This document shows, one piece after another, positions 26,606 through 35,911 of a DNA stretch of 64,000 nt. The stretch is from Herbiconiux flava (GTDB taxonomy: Bacteria > Actinomycetota > Actinomycetes > Actinomycetales > Microbacteriaceae). A program made the translations under genes and the position numbers. The DNA is taken from NCBI RefSeq assembly GCF_013409865.1, contig NZ_JACCBM010000001.1, forward strand, positions 1,612,001 through 1,676,000. The letters run 5' to 3'. A model generated the notes under the pieces. The model made no database searches. It had not been told where the DNA came from and was given only the letters and a program-made list of their open reading frames with translations. Numbering within the stretch: the stretch's first letter is position 1; each line of letters starts with the position of its first letter.

Positions 26606-27418
26606 TCAGGCGGCCGGCGCAACGTCGGCCCAGTCGACCGTGAGCTCGCCGAGCCGTTGCCGCCGTTTCGGCGTGCGCACCGACCAGCCGGCGTCGGCCA
26701 TCGCGCCCACCGTGGCGATCCAGCGCTGCACCGGGCCGTAGCTGCCGAGCCCGGCGTTGTGCTGCCAGAACCGGTCGAGCTCGGCGAGAAAGCGGTGCAC
26801 GTTCTCGCCGGGAACGTTGCGGTGGATGAGCGCCTTGGGCAGTCGCTCCGCCACGATCGACGGATGCTCGAGCTCGGACAGCCGCAACGACACCGTGAAG
26901 CTCTCCGGCCCCTCCGGCGCGAGTGTGACCCAGCTCGCCACCCGGCCCACCTCGTTGCAGGTGCCCTCGACGAGCCGACCTCCGGGCTGCAGGCGGCCGA
27001 GCATCCGCTGCCAGGCATCGGGCACGGCGCTCTCGTCGTACTGCCTCAGCACGTTGAAGGCCCGGATGACCGCGGCGTCGCGGCCGGCCGGCAGCGGCAC
27101 CTCGAAGCCGCCGACGGCGAACGACACCCGGGCGTCGCGGTCGAACGGGGTGCGGCCGTCGCGCACGTCCTTCAGCTGGGCGGTGGCGGTGGCGACGCGC
27201 TCGGGTGCGATCTCGAAGCCGATCACCTCGACGTCGGGGCGCACCCCGGCGAGCCGGGCCTGCAGTTCGAACGCCGTCACCCCGCTCGCGCCGTAGCCGA
27301 GGTCGACGACCAGCGGATCATCGGTGCGGCGCAGCACCGGCAGCGTGCCGATGAAGCGGTCGACGCGGCGCAGACGGTTGGTGCCCGTCGTTCCCCGGGT
27401 GACGGCACCGATCGGCAT
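26606..27418 (-). CDS. class I SAM-dependent methyltransferase-like protein
   Basis: 270 residues. I chose ATG 27418 ('MPIGAVTRGTTGTNRLRRVD') because the longer frame runs into the gpmA start region. Motif I is 'PLVVDLGYGASGVTAFEL', followed by 'EVIGFEIAPERV' (acidic residue for the ribose) and 'FAVGGFEVPLP'. The second half has 'RMLGRLQPGGRLVEGTCNEVGR', consistent with a methyltransferase fold, though the motif lacks the usual GxGxG. Substrate is unknown. It diverges from gpmA with 74 bases between them. Confidence 0.75.
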   Translation of the reverse strand: MPIGAVTRGTTGTNRLRRVDRFIGTLPVLRRTDDPLVVDLGYGASGVTAFELQARLAGVRPDVEVIGFEIAPERVATATAQLKDVRDGRTPFDRDARVSFAVGGFEVPLPAGRDAAVIRAFNVLRQYDESAVPDAWQRMLGRLQPGGRLVEGTCNEVGRVASWVTLAPEGPESFTVSLRLSELEHPSIVAERLPKALIHRNVPGENVHRFLAELDRFWQHNAGLGSYGPVQRWIATVGAMADAGWSVRTPKRRQRLGELTVDWADVAPAA

Positions 27419-27452
27419 GCGACCATCCAAGCACGAGCGGATGCCCGCCCGG

Positions 27453-27484
27453 GCCCCCTGGATAGGCCGAGCCCCCTGGATAGG
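27453..27484 (+). repeat. tandem 14-bp repeat in the gpmA promoter region
   Basis: GCCCCCTGGATAGG occurs twice, at 27453-27466 and 27471-27484, with an 18-base period. It ends 8 bases before the gpmA ATG. The second copy supplies part of the ribosome-binding context (GGATGGAGG), and either GGATAGG could be read as a weak -10 region. It may be a recent duplication or a double operator. Confidence 0.6.
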
Positions 27485-27492
27485 ATGGAGGC

Positions 27493-28245
27493 ATGCCAAC
27501 AGAGCCCTACACCCTCGTCCTGCTGCGCCACGGCAACAGCGACTGGAACCAGAAGAACCTGTTCACCGGCTGGGTCGACGTGAAGCTCAGTGAGCAGGGC
27601 GTCGCCGAGGCCAAGCGCGCCGGCGAGCTGCTCGCCGAGTCGGGGCTGCTGCCCGACGTGCTGTACACCTCGCGCCTGACCCGCGCGATCCAGACCGCCG
27701 ACCTCGCGCTCGAGGTGGCCGACCGCCTCTGGGTCGACGTCAAGCGCTCCTGGCGTCTGAACGAGCGCCACTACGGCGCCCTCCAGGGCAAGGACAAGGC
27801 GCAGACGCTCGCGGAGTACGGCCCCGAGCAGTTCCAGACCTGGCGCCGCTCCTTCGACGTGCCGCCGCCCCCCATCGACGACGACGCCCAGTACTCGCAG
27901 GTCGGCGACCCGCGGTACGCCGACCTCGGCGACGCGGTGCCCCGCACCGAGTGCCTGAAGGACGTCATCGACCGCATGCTGCCCTATTGGGAGAGCGACA
28001 TCACGGGCGACCTGGCCCTCGGCAAGACTGTGCTCGTCACCGCGCACGGCAACTCGCTGCGCGCGCTCGTCAAGCACCTCGACGGCATCAGCGACGACGA
28101 CATCGCCGAGCTCAACATCCCCACGGGCATCCCGCTCGTCTACCGTCTCGACGAGTCGTTCGTGCCCGTCGGGCCGGCCGAGTACCTCGACCCCGAGGCC
28201 GCCGCCGCGGGTGCCGCCGCGGTCGCCGCCCAGGGCAAGAAGTAG
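27493..28245 (+). CDS. gpmA: 2,3-bisphosphoglycerate-dependent phosphoglycerate mutase
   Basis: 250-residue glycolytic enzyme interconverting 2- and 3-phosphoglycerate. The phospho-histidine motif '[20 protein letters not shown]' is at the N-terminus. '[12 protein letters not shown]', '[15 protein letters not shown]' and the second active His in '[15 protein letters not shown]' follow, all diagnostic of dPGM. Its position before senX3-regX3, with phoU between, matches the gpm1-senX3-regX3 order of mycobacteria. A strong bidirectional terminator follows. Confidence 0.97.
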   Translation: MPTEPYTLVLLRHGNSDWNQKNLFTGWVDVKLSEQGVAEAKRAGELLAESGLLPDVLYTSRLTRAIQTADLALEVADRLWVDVKRSWRLNERHYGALQGKDKAQTLAEYGPEQFQTWRRSFDVPPPPIDDDAQYSQVGDPRYADLGDAVPRTECLKDVIDRMLPYWESDITGDLALGKTVLVTAHGNSLRALVKHLDGISDDDIAELNIPTGIPLVYRLDESFVPVGPAEYLDPEAAAAGAAAVAAQGKK

Positions 28246-28267
28246 CCCTCGCCCGCATCCCGAACAC

Positions 28268-28306
28268 GAAGAAGCCCCGGCCCGCTGACGCGGCCGGGGC
28301 TTCTTC
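28268..28306. terminator. bidirectional terminator between gpmA and phoU
   Basis: GAAGAAGCCCCGGCC (28268-28282) pairs perfectly over 15 bases with 28292-28306, loop CGCTGACGC. The ends give A/T-rich tracts on both strands, so it can stop gpmA transcription and the convergent phoU transcription. Confidence 0.9.
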
Positions 28307-28324
28307 GGTGAACGGACGGTGAAT
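28307..28324 (-). promoter_or_regulatory. PHO-box-like repeat between gpmA and phoU 3' ends
   Basis: GGTGAAC (28307-28313) and GGTGAAT (28318-28324) are 11 bases apart. On the minus strand this reads ATTCACC-GTCC-GTTCACC, nearly the same as the pstS PHO box. Its position in a convergent gap, touching the phoU stop codon, is unexpected for an operator, so function is doubtful. Confidence 0.4.
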
Positions 28325-28980
28325 CAGGGGTTGGACGACCCGACCCATTCGCCCGTGGCGAGGTACTGCACCTTCTTGGCGATCGAGACCGCGTGGTCGG
28401 CGAAGCGCTCGTGGTAGCGGCTGGCGAGGGTGACGTCGACGGTGTCGACCGCCTCGCCCTTCCAGTGTGCGCCGAGCACCGCGTCGAACACGCTGACGTG
28501 TAGCTCGTCGATCGCGTCGTCGTCGTTGCGCATCTCGTCGGCCAGCGCCAGGTCTTCGGTCTTCAGCAGCACGGTGAGCTTCTTCGCGATCTCCACGTCG
28601 AGCCGGCCCATCTCTGCGAAGGTCTGGCGCAGGCTCTTCTTCACCACCTTGTCGGGGTAGCGGTAGCGCGCCAGCTGGGCGATGTGCTCGGCGATGTCGC
28701 CCATCCGCTCGAGCGAGGCGCTGACGCGGAGCGCGGTGACCACGATGCGCAGGTCGCGGGCGACCGGCTGCTGCAACGCGAGGATGTTGATGGCCAGCTC
28801 GTCCAGGCTCGAGGCCAGGGCGTCGATCTTGGGGTCCTCGGCGATGACCTTCTCGGCCAGGGTGACGTTCGATTCGTTGAACGCCGCGGTGGCGTTCGTG
28901 ATGGCGACCGTGACGAGCTCGGAGATCTCGACGAGACGATCCTGAACCTCGCGCAGCTCTTGCTGGAATACCTCACGCAT
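28324..28980 (-). CDS. phoU: phosphate signalling protein PhoU
   Basis: 218 residues, two copies of a three-helix bundle. Start chosen at ATG 28980 ('MREVFQQELREVQDRLVEI') because AAAGGA lies just upstream and the family begins here. The metal-binding E/D motifs are seen as 'SLERMGDIAEHIAQLARY' in the first repeat and 'YHERFADHAVSIAKKVQYL' in the second. PhoU represses the Pho response when phosphate is plentiful, linking PstB to the SenX3 kinase. It is divergent from senX3-regX3 and separated from it by PHO-box-like repeats. Confidence 0.95.
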   Translation of the reverse strand: MREVFQQELREVQDRLVEISELVTVAITNATAAFNESNVTLAEKVIAEDPKIDALASSLDELAINILALQQPVARDLRIVVTALRVSASLERMGDIAEHIAQLARYRYPDKVVKKSLRQTFAEMGRLDVEIAKKLTVLLKTEDLALADEMRNDDDAIDELHVSVFDAVLGAHWKGEAVDTVDVTLASRYHERFADHAVSIAKKVQYLATGEWVGSSNP

Positions 28981-29086
28981 GCGTGTGGTCCTTTCTTGGG
29001 TACGGCGGACACGTCGGACATGGACCACGCGTGCGCGCGGCGCACCGCCGCGATCGGCAGGCGACGGATCCATCCTCGCGGGGGCA

Positions 29087-29115
29087 GGTTAACGTCAGGT
29101 GCCGGTCAGTTGAAC
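29087..29115. promoter_or_regulatory. PHO-box-like triple repeat between phoU and senX3
   Basis: Three 7-base words at an exact 11-base period: GGTTAAC (29087-29093), GGTGCCG (29098-29104) and GTTGAAC (29109-29115). The first two are each followed by GTCA. On the minus strand they read GTTCAAC, CGGCACC, GTTAACC, a degenerate form of the GTTCACC direct repeats found before pstS. They lie in the 207-base divergent region, well placed for RegX3 autoregulation. Confidence 0.6.
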
Positions 29116-29187
29116 AGTCGCCGAAGCGACGCCCCTGCGGCCCCTGACCTCAGTCTGGCCCCGATCGGACTCACTAGTGTAGTCAGC

Positions 29188-30342
29188 ATGGAAACAGGCT
29201 GGTTGGTGCTGTTGTCCGTGGCACTCGGCCTGGTCGTCGGAGCAGGTTTCATGGCCCTCCTGCACGTCGCCGAGCGGCGCGGGAGCGACGCCGTCGCGGC
29301 GACCTCGAGCGCCGTCCCCGACGGCGTCGATCAGGTGATCGACGCGATCGAGTCGGCGGGCCTCGTGCTCGACCCCTCGAACAACGTCGTGAAGGCCTCG
29401 GCGGCCGCCTACACCTACGGCCTGGTGTCGAACCAGGTGCTCGTGCATCCGGAGATCGACGGGCTGGTCGCCCGCGTGCGTCGCACCGGCGAGCCCGTCG
29501 ACCAGGAGATCACGCTCGCCCGCGGGCCCTTCGGCGAGGCGCTGATCCACCTCGACGTGCGCGTGGCGCGGCTCGGCAGCCGCTACGTCGTGGTGCTCGC
29601 CGACGACCGCACCGACTCGTACCGGCTCGAGGAGACGCGACGGGACTTCATCGCGAACATCAGCCACGAGCTGAAGACGCCGATCGGCGCGATCTCGCTG
29701 CTCGCCGAGGCCCTCGAACCGGCTTCCGACGACCCGGAGCAGGTGCGCCGCTTCGCCAAGCGCATGGCCACCGAGGCCACGCGGCTCTCCCAGATCACCC
29801 GCGAGATCATCGAGCTGTCGCGTCTGCAGGCGACGGATGTGCTGAGCACCGCGAAGCGACTCGACCTCGACGGCATCATCTCGAACGCGGTCGACCAGAA
29901 CCACGTCGCGGCTGACGCCCGGCACATGACCCTCGCGGTCGGCGGCAAGAAGCACGTCATGATCGACGGCGACGAGACCTTGCTCACCCTCGCGGTGAAC
30001 AACCTGATCGCCAACGCCATCCAGTACTCGCCCGACGGCTCGCGCATCGGCATCGGCGTGCGCCTGGAGGAGGGCGTCGTCGAGCTCTCGGTCACCGACC
30101 AGGGCATCGGCATCCCCGAGGACGACCTGCCCCGCGTCTTCGAGCGCTTCTTCCGGGTCGACCAGGCGCGCTCGCGCAACACGGGCGGCACCGGTCTCGG
30201 CCTCAGCATCGTCAAGCACGTGGTGCAGAACCACGGCGGAGACATCCGGGCCTGGTCGCAGATCGGCCAGGGCTCGACGTTCACCATCCGGCTGCCGGAG
30301 GCCTCGAACTCCGCAGCCGCCCTGCAAGGAGAGAAGCGATGA
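29188..30342 (+). CDS. senX3: phosphate-responsive sensor histidine kinase SenX3
   Basis: 384 residues. One N-terminal membrane helix ('WLVLLSVALGLVVGAGFMALL'), an atypical PAS-like domain (~50-150), then the HisKA helix with 'FIANISHELKTPIGAISLLAE' (phospho-His about residue 160). The HATPase part shows the N-box 'LAVNNLIANAIQYSP', 'VTDQGIGIPEDDLPRVFERFF' and 'GGTGLGLSIVKHVVQNHGG'. It phosphorylates RegX3, whose gene starts within its stop codon (ATGA). PhoU, encoded divergently, controls its activity in relatives. Start is the ATG at 29188. Confidence 0.95.
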   Translation: METGWLVLLSVALGLVVGAGFMALLHVAERRGSDAVAATSSAVPDGVDQVIDAIESAGLVLDPSNNVVKASAAAYTYGLVSNQVLVHPEIDGLVARVRRTGEPVDQEITLARGPFGEALIHLDVRVARLGSRYVVVLADDRTDSYRLEETRRDFIANISHELKTPIGAISLLAEALEPASDDPEQVRRFAKRMATEATRLSQITREIIELSRLQATDVLSTAKRLDLDGIISNAVDQNHVAADARHMTLAVGGKKHVMIDGDETLLTLAVNNLIANAIQYSPDGSRIGIGVRLEEGVVELSVTDQGIGIPEDDLPRVFERFFRVDQARSRNTGGTGLGLSIVKHVVQNHGGDIRAWSQIGQGSTFTIRLPEASNSAAALQGEKR

Positions 30343-31019
30343 CCCACATCCTGCTGGTCGAAGACGAGGCCGCGCTGAGCGAGCCGCTCAGCTACCTGCT
30401 GCGTCGCGAGGGCTACGGCGTGACCGTGGCGCCCGACGGCCCGAGCGCGCTCAGCGAGTTCGACCGGGGCGGCGTCGACATCATCCTGCTCGACCTGATG
30501 ATCCCCGGCATCCCGGGCACCGAGGTCTGCCGTGAGATCCGCACCCGCTCCTCGGTGCCGATCATCATGCTGACGGCGAAGGACTCGGAGATCGACATCG
30601 TCGTGGGCCTGGAGCTCGGCGCCGACGACTACGTCACCAAGCCGTACTCGACGCGGGAGCTGCTGGCGCGCATCCGAGCCGTCATGCGGCGTCAGCTCGA
30701 GGTGCTCGACGCCGCCGAGCCGATGCTGAAGGCCGGCCCGGTGTCGATGGACGTGGAGCGGCACACGGTCGCCGTCGACGGCACCGAGGTCTCCATGCCG
30801 CTGAAGGAATTCGAGCTGCTGGAGCTGCTGCTCCGGAACGCCGGTCGCGTGCTCACGCGCGGGCAGCTGATCGACCGGGTCTGGGGCTCGGACTACTTCG
30901 GCGACACCAAGACGCTCGACGTGCACATCAAGCGCATCCGCTCGAAGATCGAGAAGACGCCGTCGGAGCCGACGCTGCTCGTGACCGTGCGGGGGCTGGG
31001 CTACCGCTTCGAGGCCTAG
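30339..31019 (+). CDS. regX3: response regulator RegX3
   Basis: 226 residues, OmpR family. The receiver domain has 'LLVEDEAALSEPLSYLLRRE', the phospho-Asp in 'IILLDLMIPGIPG' and Lys in 'DYVTKPYSTRELLARI'. The winged-helix domain contains 'MPLKEFELLELLLRNAGRVL' and 'GDTKTLDVHIKRIRSKIE'. It overlaps senX3 by 4 bases. RegX3 activates phosphate-scavenging genes by binding 11-base-period repeats; matching sites lie before pstS and before senX3 in this window. Confidence 0.95.
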   Translation: MTHILLVEDEAALSEPLSYLLRREGYGVTVAPDGPSALSEFDRGGVDIILLDLMIPGIPGTEVCREIRTRSSVPIIMLTAKDSEIDIVVGLELGADDYVTKPYSTRELLARIRAVMRRQLEVLDAAEPMLKAGPVSMDVERHTVAVDGTEVSMPLKEFELLELLLRNAGRVLTRGQLIDRVWGSDYFGDTKTLDVHIKRIRSKIEKTPSEPTLLVTVRGLGYRFEA

Positions 31020-31033
31020 GCCTCACGGACCCT

Positions 31034-31093
31034 GGGGGCTGCTCGCCCTCGGGGTCACTCGCCCTGGGGGCTACTCGCCCTCGGGGCTCTGCT
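31034..31093. repeat. 16-bp tandem repeat at the 3' end of a lipoprotein gene
   Basis: Copies start at 31034, 31050 and 31066, with a partial fourth at 31082. Each is close to GGGG(C/T)(T/C)(G/A)CTCGCCCT. The copy at 31066 spans the lipoprotein's stop codon and its last codons (PEGE-stop on the minus strand), so two more degenerate copies of the gene's end lie beyond its stop, in the gap to regX3. Confidence 0.85.
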
Positions 31094-31667
31094 GGGTCCC
31101 TTCGGTGCCGGACGTGGGCTCGGGGGTCGGGACCACGGTGGGGGTCGGCAGCGCGACGGTGGGGGTCGGCGTGGGAGTCGCGGTGGGCGCCAGGCCGTCG
31201 TACTCGGGCAGCGAGGTGTTCAGCACCGGCACCATGAGCTGCTCGCCCTCGGTGTCGCCGTACTGGAAGTAGACGGGGAAGAGGCTGCCCGGCTCGGTGA
31301 CGTTCTCGAGCAGGATCTGCTCGGAGTCGCTGCCGCCGAAGCTCGTGATGGTGCCGACGTTGTCGGCGTCACCTTCGAGCTCGACCTCCTGGGAGACGCG
31401 CTCACCGGTGGAGCCGTTCTCGTACTGCACCGTGACCGACTGGGGCTGGTCGGTGTTGTTGACGAAGGAGACCAGCAGGCTGGCGAGCTCGCCGCTGTCG
31501 CTGATCAGGGTGGCGTTGCGCACGTCGACGTCACCGATGGTGGTGTTGACGCCGTCGGTGACCTGCTTGATCTCGCCGGTCACCTGGGGCGTGATGAAGG
31601 CGCACCCGGCCGTACCGGTGACGACGAGTGCAGCCGTCAGAACGGATGCCGCGAACCGAGCTCTCAC
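31071..31667 (-). CDS. lipoprotein with Thr/Pro-rich tail
   Basis: 198 residues, GTG start with GGAGGG upstream. Signal peptide then lipobox 'GTAGC', with mature Cys at about 22. The mature domain is a beta-rich fold with '[19 protein letters not shown]' and '[19 protein letters not shown]', resembling secreted Ig-like or DUF-type adhesion or stabilising domains. The end is a flexible tail of TPTPTP-type repeats (~155-198). It converges on regX3. No function known; other databases may label similar proteins wrongly as methylases. Confidence 0.8.
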   Translation of the reverse strand: MRARFAASVLTAALVVTGTAGCAFITPQVTGEIKQVTDGVNTTIGDVDVRNATLISDSGELASLLVSFVNNTDQPQSVTVQYENGSTGERVSQEVELEGDADNVGTITSFGGSDSEQILLENVTEPGSLFPVYFQYGDTEGEQLMVPVLNTSLPEYDGLAPTATPTPTPTVALPTPTVVPTPEPTSGTEGTQQSPEGE

Positions 31668-31793
31668 AAGACCCTCCAGAGGCGTAGACGCTTTGACTTC
31701 ACCCTACAACGCGGCGGCGGGGAGGGGCTGGTTAGGACACCCTTAGTACATGCCCGCTGTGGTATCCTAGAGGTCACGGAAGGACATCCATAC

Positions 31794-32276
31794 ATGCTTT
31801 TTGAGGTCGGCGAGACTGTCGTTTACCCCCACCACGGAGCCGCAACGATCTCCGAGGTGAAGACCCGGGTCATCAAGGGCGAAGAGAAGATCTACCTGAA
31901 GCTCCGTGTCACCCAGGGAGATCTGACGATCGAGGTGCCCGCCGAGAACGTCGACCTGGTCGGCGTCCGTGACGTCATCGGCCGCGAGGGCCTCGACAAG
32001 GTGTTCGAGGTGCTGCGCGCTCCCTTCACCGAGGAGCCCACCAACTGGTCGCGCCGCTACAAGGCCAACCTCGAGAAGCTCGCCTCCGGCGACGTCATCA
32101 AGGTCAGCGAGGTCGTGCGCGACCTCTGGCGCCGCGATCAGGATCGCGGGCTCTCGGCCGGCGAGAAGCGCATGCTCGCGAAGGCCCGTCAGATCCTCAT
32201 CTCCGAGCTCGCGCTCGCCGAGAAGACCGACGAGGAGAAGGCGTCGCTCGTCCTCGACGAGGTCCTGGCCTCCTAG
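31794..32276 (+). CDS. carD: CarD-family RNA polymerase-binding transcription regulator
   Basis: 160 residues. The N-terminal Tudor-like domain has '[15 protein letters not shown]' and '[17 protein letters not shown]', which binds the RNA polymerase beta subunit. The helical C-terminal domain with '[20 protein letters not shown]' and '[18 protein letters not shown]' contacts the upstream edge of the bubble through the conserved Trp. CarD stabilises open complexes, chiefly at rRNA and growth genes. A -10-like TATCCT lies at 31763-31768. It leads the carD-ispDF-cysS-rlmB cluster seen in mycobacteria. Confidence 0.96.
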   Translation: MLFEVGETVVYPHHGAATISEVKTRVIKGEEKIYLKLRVTQGDLTIEVPAENVDLVGVRDVIGREGLDKVFEVLRAPFTEEPTNWSRRYKANLEKLASGDVIKVSEVVRDLWRRDQDRGLSAGEKRMLAKARQILISELALAEKTDEEKASLVLDEVLAS

Positions 32277-32278
32277 CA

Positions 32279-33436
32279 GTGCCGGCCACCCCCTCGGTCG
32301 CGGTCATCGTCGTCGCGGCCGGCTCCGGCACGCGCCTCGGGCTGAACCGGCCCAAGGCCTTCGTCGAGATCGCCGGCCGCACCATCCTGTCGCGCTCGCT
32401 CGACCCGGTGCGCGGCATGGCTGAACCTGTGTCGATCGTGGTCGTCGTGCCCGAGGCGCTCGTCGCCGAGACGGCAGCCGGGCTCGATGCGGCCGTGGTG
32501 GCGGGTGCCGCCACCCGGCAGCAGTCCGTCGCCGCCGGGCTGGCCGTCGTGCCCGAGGGCACCGAGATCGTGCTCGTGCACGACGCGGCCCGCGCCTTCA
32601 CCCCGCCCGAGGTCTTCGACCGGGTGGTCGCCGCCGTGCGGGCGACCGGTCACGGCGTCATCCCGGGGCTGCCGGTCACCGACACCATCAAGGGTGTCGC
32701 CGCCGACGGCACCGTGCGTGACACGATCGACCGCTCCACCCTCACCGCGGTGCAGACCCCGCAGGGCTTCCCGCTCGGGCAGCTGACCGAGGCCTACCGG
32801 CTCGCGGCCGGCGACTTCACCGACGACGCCGCCCTCCTGCGCGAGGCCGGGCATCCCGTCTCGGTGGTGGCCGGCGACGGCCGCTCGTTCAAGATCACCA
32901 CGGCAGACGACCTCGGCCGCGCCGAGGACCTGCTGCGCCGGAGCCTCCCCACGATGCGCACCGGCGTCGGCGTCGACGCCCACGCCTTCTCGACCGACGA
33001 GGGCGAGGAGCTCTGGCTCGCCGGTCTGTTCTGGCCGGGGGAGCGGGGCCTCTCGGGGCACAGTGACGGCGACGTCGTCGCGCACGCCATCTGCGACGCC
33101 CTGCTCGGTGCGAGCGGGCTCGGCGACCTCGGCAGCCGCTTCGGCACCGCCGACCCCGAGCTGGCCGGTGCGCACGGCGAGGTCTTCCTGCGCCGCACCC
33201 GCCAGATCCTCGCCGCCGAGGGCTTCACGGTCGGCAACGTCTCGGTGCAGCTGATCGGCAACCGTCCCCGCTTCTCGCCGCGGAAGGCCGAGGCCGACGC
33301 GCTGCTGTCGGCCGTGCTCGGAGCCCCCGTGAGCGTCTCGGCGACCACGACCGACGGGCTCGGCTCCGTCGGGCGGGGCGAGGGGCTCACGGCGATCGCG
33401 ACGGCGCTCGTCGTCGGCGTCACACGCAGCGGCTGA
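32279..33436 (+). CDS. ispDF: bifunctional IspD/IspF (MEP pathway of isoprenoid synthesis)
   Basis: 385 residues, GTG start 2 bases after carD. Residues 1-225 are IspD (MEP cytidylyltransferase) with '[18 protein letters not shown]', '[11 protein letters not shown]' and '[13 protein letters not shown]'. Residues ~227-385 are IspF (MECDP synthase), beginning '[12 protein letters not shown]' with metal-binding Asp and His, then '[20 protein letters not shown]' and '[18 protein letters not shown]'. In mycobacteria the two are separate adjacent genes; here they are fused, as in several Microbacteriaceae. Products feed menaquinone and polyprenyl carriers. Confidence 0.96.
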   Translation: MPATPSVAVIVVAAGSGTRLGLNRPKAFVEIAGRTILSRSLDPVRGMAEPVSIVVVVPEALVAETAAGLDAAVVAGAATRQQSVAAGLAVVPEGTEIVLVHDAARAFTPPEVFDRVVAAVRATGHGVIPGLPVTDTIKGVAADGTVRDTIDRSTLTAVQTPQGFPLGQLTEAYRLAAGDFTDDAALLREAGHPVSVVAGDGRSFKITTADDLGRAEDLLRRSLPTMRTGVGVDAHAFSTDEGEELWLAGLFWPGERGLSGHSDGDVVAHAICDALLGASGLGDLGSRFGTADPELAGAHGEVFLRRTRQILAAEGFTVGNVSVQLIGNRPRFSPRKAEADALLSAVLGAPVSVSATTTDGLGSVGRGEGLTAIATALVVGVTRSG

Positions 33437-33462
33437 GCGGGGCGGCCCTCTAAACTGTGGGG

Positions 33463-34881
33463 GTGACCATCCGACTCTACGATTCGAAGGCCCACGCGCT
33501 CACCGACTTCTCGCCCATCGTTCCGGGCCGGGTCGGCATCTACGTGTGCGGCCCGACCGTGCAGTCGTCCCCGCACATCGGGCACCTGCGCTCGGCGCTC
33601 GTCTACGACCAGCTGCGCCGCTGGTTCGACCACAACGGCTACGTCGTCACCTTCGTGCGCAACGTCACCGACATCGACGACAAGATCCTGATGAACGCGG
33701 CCGGCACCACCGAGGAGTGGTGGGCGCTGGCCTACCGCATCGAGCTCGAGTTCACCGCGGCCTACAGCGCCATCGGCGTGCTGCCGCCCACCTACGAGCC
33801 GCGGGCCACCGCCTCCATCTCCGAGATGCAGGCGATCATCGCCCGGCTGATCGAGAACGGCCACGCCTACGCCACCGACGACGGCACGGGCGACGTCTAC
33901 TTCGACACCGCCTCCTGGCCCTCCTACGGCGAGCTGACCCGCCAGAAGCTCGATGACATGGCGCCGGCCGGCGACTCCGACTCCCGCGGCAAGCGCGACG
34001 TGCGCGACTTCGCCCTCTGGAAGGGGCACAAGGAGGGCGAGCCGCAGACGGCCGCCTGGCCGAGCCCCTGGGGCGCCGGCCGCCCCGGCTGGCACATCGA
34101 GTGCTCGGCGATGTCCACGAAGTACCTCGGGCCGCAGTTCGACATCCACGGCGGCGGCCTCGACCTGCGCTTCCCGCACCACGAGAACGAGCTGGCCCAG
34201 TCGCACGCGGCGGGCGACCCCTTCGCCAACCTCTGGATCCACAACGGCCTGGTGGCCGTCACCGGCCAGAAGATGTCGAAGTCGCTCGGCAACTCGATCT
34301 TCGCGGCTGAACTGATCGCCTCGGCCCGCCCGGTGGTGCTGCGCTACTACCTCGGCGCCGCCCACTACCGCTCCACCCTCGAGTACCACGAGGGGGCGCT
34401 GGAGGAGGCCGAGGCCGCGGTCTCGCGCATCGAGGGCTTCCTCGAGCGCGCCGAGCGCCGGCTCGAGGGCACCCGCTTCCAGGGCACCGCCGTGCTGGTC
34501 GTGCCCGAGGAGTTCCGGGAGGCGATGGACGACGATCTCAGCGTGCCCCAAGCGGTCGCGGTCATCCACGAGACCGTCCGCCGCGGCAACGCCGCCCTCG
34601 ACGACGAGGACTTCGCCGAGGCGGCCACGCTGCTCGGCCAGGTGCTCGCCATGACCGAGGTGCTCGGCATCAACCCCCTGGCCCCCGAGTGGGCCTCCCG
34701 AACCGACAGCGGGGCCGAGCGCGCGCTCGGCGCGCTCGTCGAACGACTCGTCTCCGACCGGGAGACGGCACGCAAGAGCCGCGATTTCACCACCGCGGAC
34801 CGCATCCGGGACGAACTCGGACAAGCGGGGATCTCGATAGAAGACACGCCCACGGGCGCGCACTGGAGTCTCGATGGCTAA
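33463..34881 (+). CDS. cysS: cysteinyl-tRNA synthetase
   Basis: 472 residues from GTG 33463 ('[16 protein letters not shown]'); another GTG two codons earlier is possible. Class I signatures: '[16 protein letters not shown]' (HIGH) and '[11 protein letters not shown]' (KMSKS). The zinc ligands are Cys in 'IYVCGPTVQ', Cys in '[10 protein letters not shown]', and His/Glu in '[11 protein letters not shown]'. It charges tRNA-Cys. It lies 26 bases after ispDF and overlaps rlmB by 8 bases. Confidence 0.97.
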   Translation: MTIRLYDSKAHALTDFSPIVPGRVGIYVCGPTVQSSPHIGHLRSALVYDQLRRWFDHNGYVVTFVRNVTDIDDKILMNAAGTTEEWWALAYRIELEFTAAYSAIGVLPPTYEPRATASISEMQAIIARLIENGHAYATDDGTGDVYFDTASWPSYGELTRQKLDDMAPAGDSDSRGKRDVRDFALWKGHKEGEPQTAAWPSPWGAGRPGWHIECSAMSTKYLGPQFDIHGGGLDLRFPHHENELAQSHAAGDPFANLWIHNGLVAVTGQKMSKSLGNSIFAAELIASARPVVLRYYLGAAHYRSTLEYHEGALEEAEAAVSRIEGFLERAERRLEGTRFQGTAVLVVPEEFREAMDDDLSVPQAVAVIHETVRRGNAALDDEDFAEAATLLGQVLAMTEVLGINPLAPEWASRTDSGAERALGALVERLVSDRETARKSRDFTTADRIRDELGQAGISIEDTPTGAHWSLDG

Positions 34882-35911
34882 ATCAGGATCGGCACGCCCC
34901 TCGCGGGCCGGAGCCGTACGCAAGAGCAGCAAGGGCCGTGCCGTCGGCTCGGGCGGGCAGGGGCGCCAGGCGCTCGAGGGCAAAAAGCCCACGCCCAAGG
35001 CCGAAGACCGGCCGTACCACCCCGCCGGCAAGGCCAAGGCCGCGCGTGACCGCTTCGCCGCGGCCGGCGGCAAGGGCCGGCCCGGCGCCCGCTCGTCCTC
35101 CGAGCGGGGTCAGGATGCTCCGCGGAGCGCTCCCGCCCGCCGGGTCAAGAAGGCCGACGACAGCGAGATGGTCACCGGGCGCAACTCGGTGGTCGAGGCG
35201 CTGCGCGCGCAGATCCCCGCGACGGCGCTCTACGTGGCGTTCCGCGTCGAGGTCGACGAGCGCGTCAAGGAGGCGCTGTCGCTGGCGAACAAGCGCGGCA
35301 TCCCCGTGATGGAGGTCATGCGCCCCGAGCTCGACCGGCTCTCCGGCCACGACTCCGTGCACCAGGGTCTCGCCCTCAAGGTGCCGCCCTACGAGTACGC
35401 GCACCCCGAGACGCTGCTCGACCAGGTCACGCGCAAGGGTCAGACGCCGCTGTTCGTGGCACTGGACGGCATCACCGATCCGCGCAACCTCGGGGCGATC
35501 ATCCGCTCGACCGCCGCGTTCGGCGGCCACGGCGTGATCGTGCCCCAGCGTCGCTCGGTGGGCGTCACCGCCTCGGCCTGGAAGACCTCGGCCGGCGCCG
35601 CCGCGCGCACGCCCGTCGCCATGGCGTCGAACCTCACCCAGACCCTCAAGGCCTTCAAGGCCGCCGGTGTCTTCGTGGTGGGCCTCGACGGCGACGGCGA
35701 CGTCGAGCTGCCGGGCCTCGACTTCGCCCAGGGCCCGATCGTGATCGTCGTGGGCAACGAGGGCAAGGGGCTGTCGCGCCTGGTCACCGAGACCTGCGAC
35801 GCGATCGTCTCGATCCCGATCTCGTCGGGCACCGAGTCGCTGAACGCCGGCATCGCCGCCTCGGTCACCCTCTACGAGATCGCCAGGCAACGCACCCTGA
35901 AGAAGGGTTAG
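34874..35911 (+). CDS. rlmB: 23S rRNA (guanosine-2'-O)-methyltransferase RlmB / TrmH family
   Basis: 345 residues. A strongly basic, disordered N-terminal extension (~1-95) rich in Lys, Arg, Gly and Ser precedes the substrate-binding domain ('[20 protein letters not shown]') and the SPOUT knot domain with '[20 protein letters not shown]', '[13 protein letters not shown]' and '[19 protein letters not shown]'. It uses SAM to methylate G2251 of 23S rRNA. The extension is typical of actinobacterial members and may aid rRNA binding. It overlaps cysS at the start and, tail to tail, the DUF4032 gene by 4 bases. Confidence 0.93.
   Translation: MAKSGSARPSRAGAVRKSSKGRAVGSGGQGRQALEGKKPTPKAEDRPYHPAGKAKAARDRFAAAGGKGRPGARSSSERGQDAPRSAPARRVKKADDSEMVTGRNSVVEALRAQIPATALYVAFRVEVDERVKEALSLANKRGIPVMEVMRPELDRLSGHDSVHQGLALKVPPYEYAHPETLLDQVTRKGQTPLFVALDGITDPRNLGAIIRSTAAFGGHGVIVPQRRSVGVTASAWKTSAGAAARTPVAMASNLTQTLKAFKAAGVFVVGLDGDGDVELPGLDFAQGPIVIVVGNEGKGLSRLVTETCDAIVSIPISSGTESLNAGIAASVTLYEIARQRTLKKG

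Noticed and set aside
26606..27499. 27-residue extension of the methyltransferase gene
   Set aside because: It would run through the tandem repeat and into the gpmA start; the ATG at 27418 is more natural.
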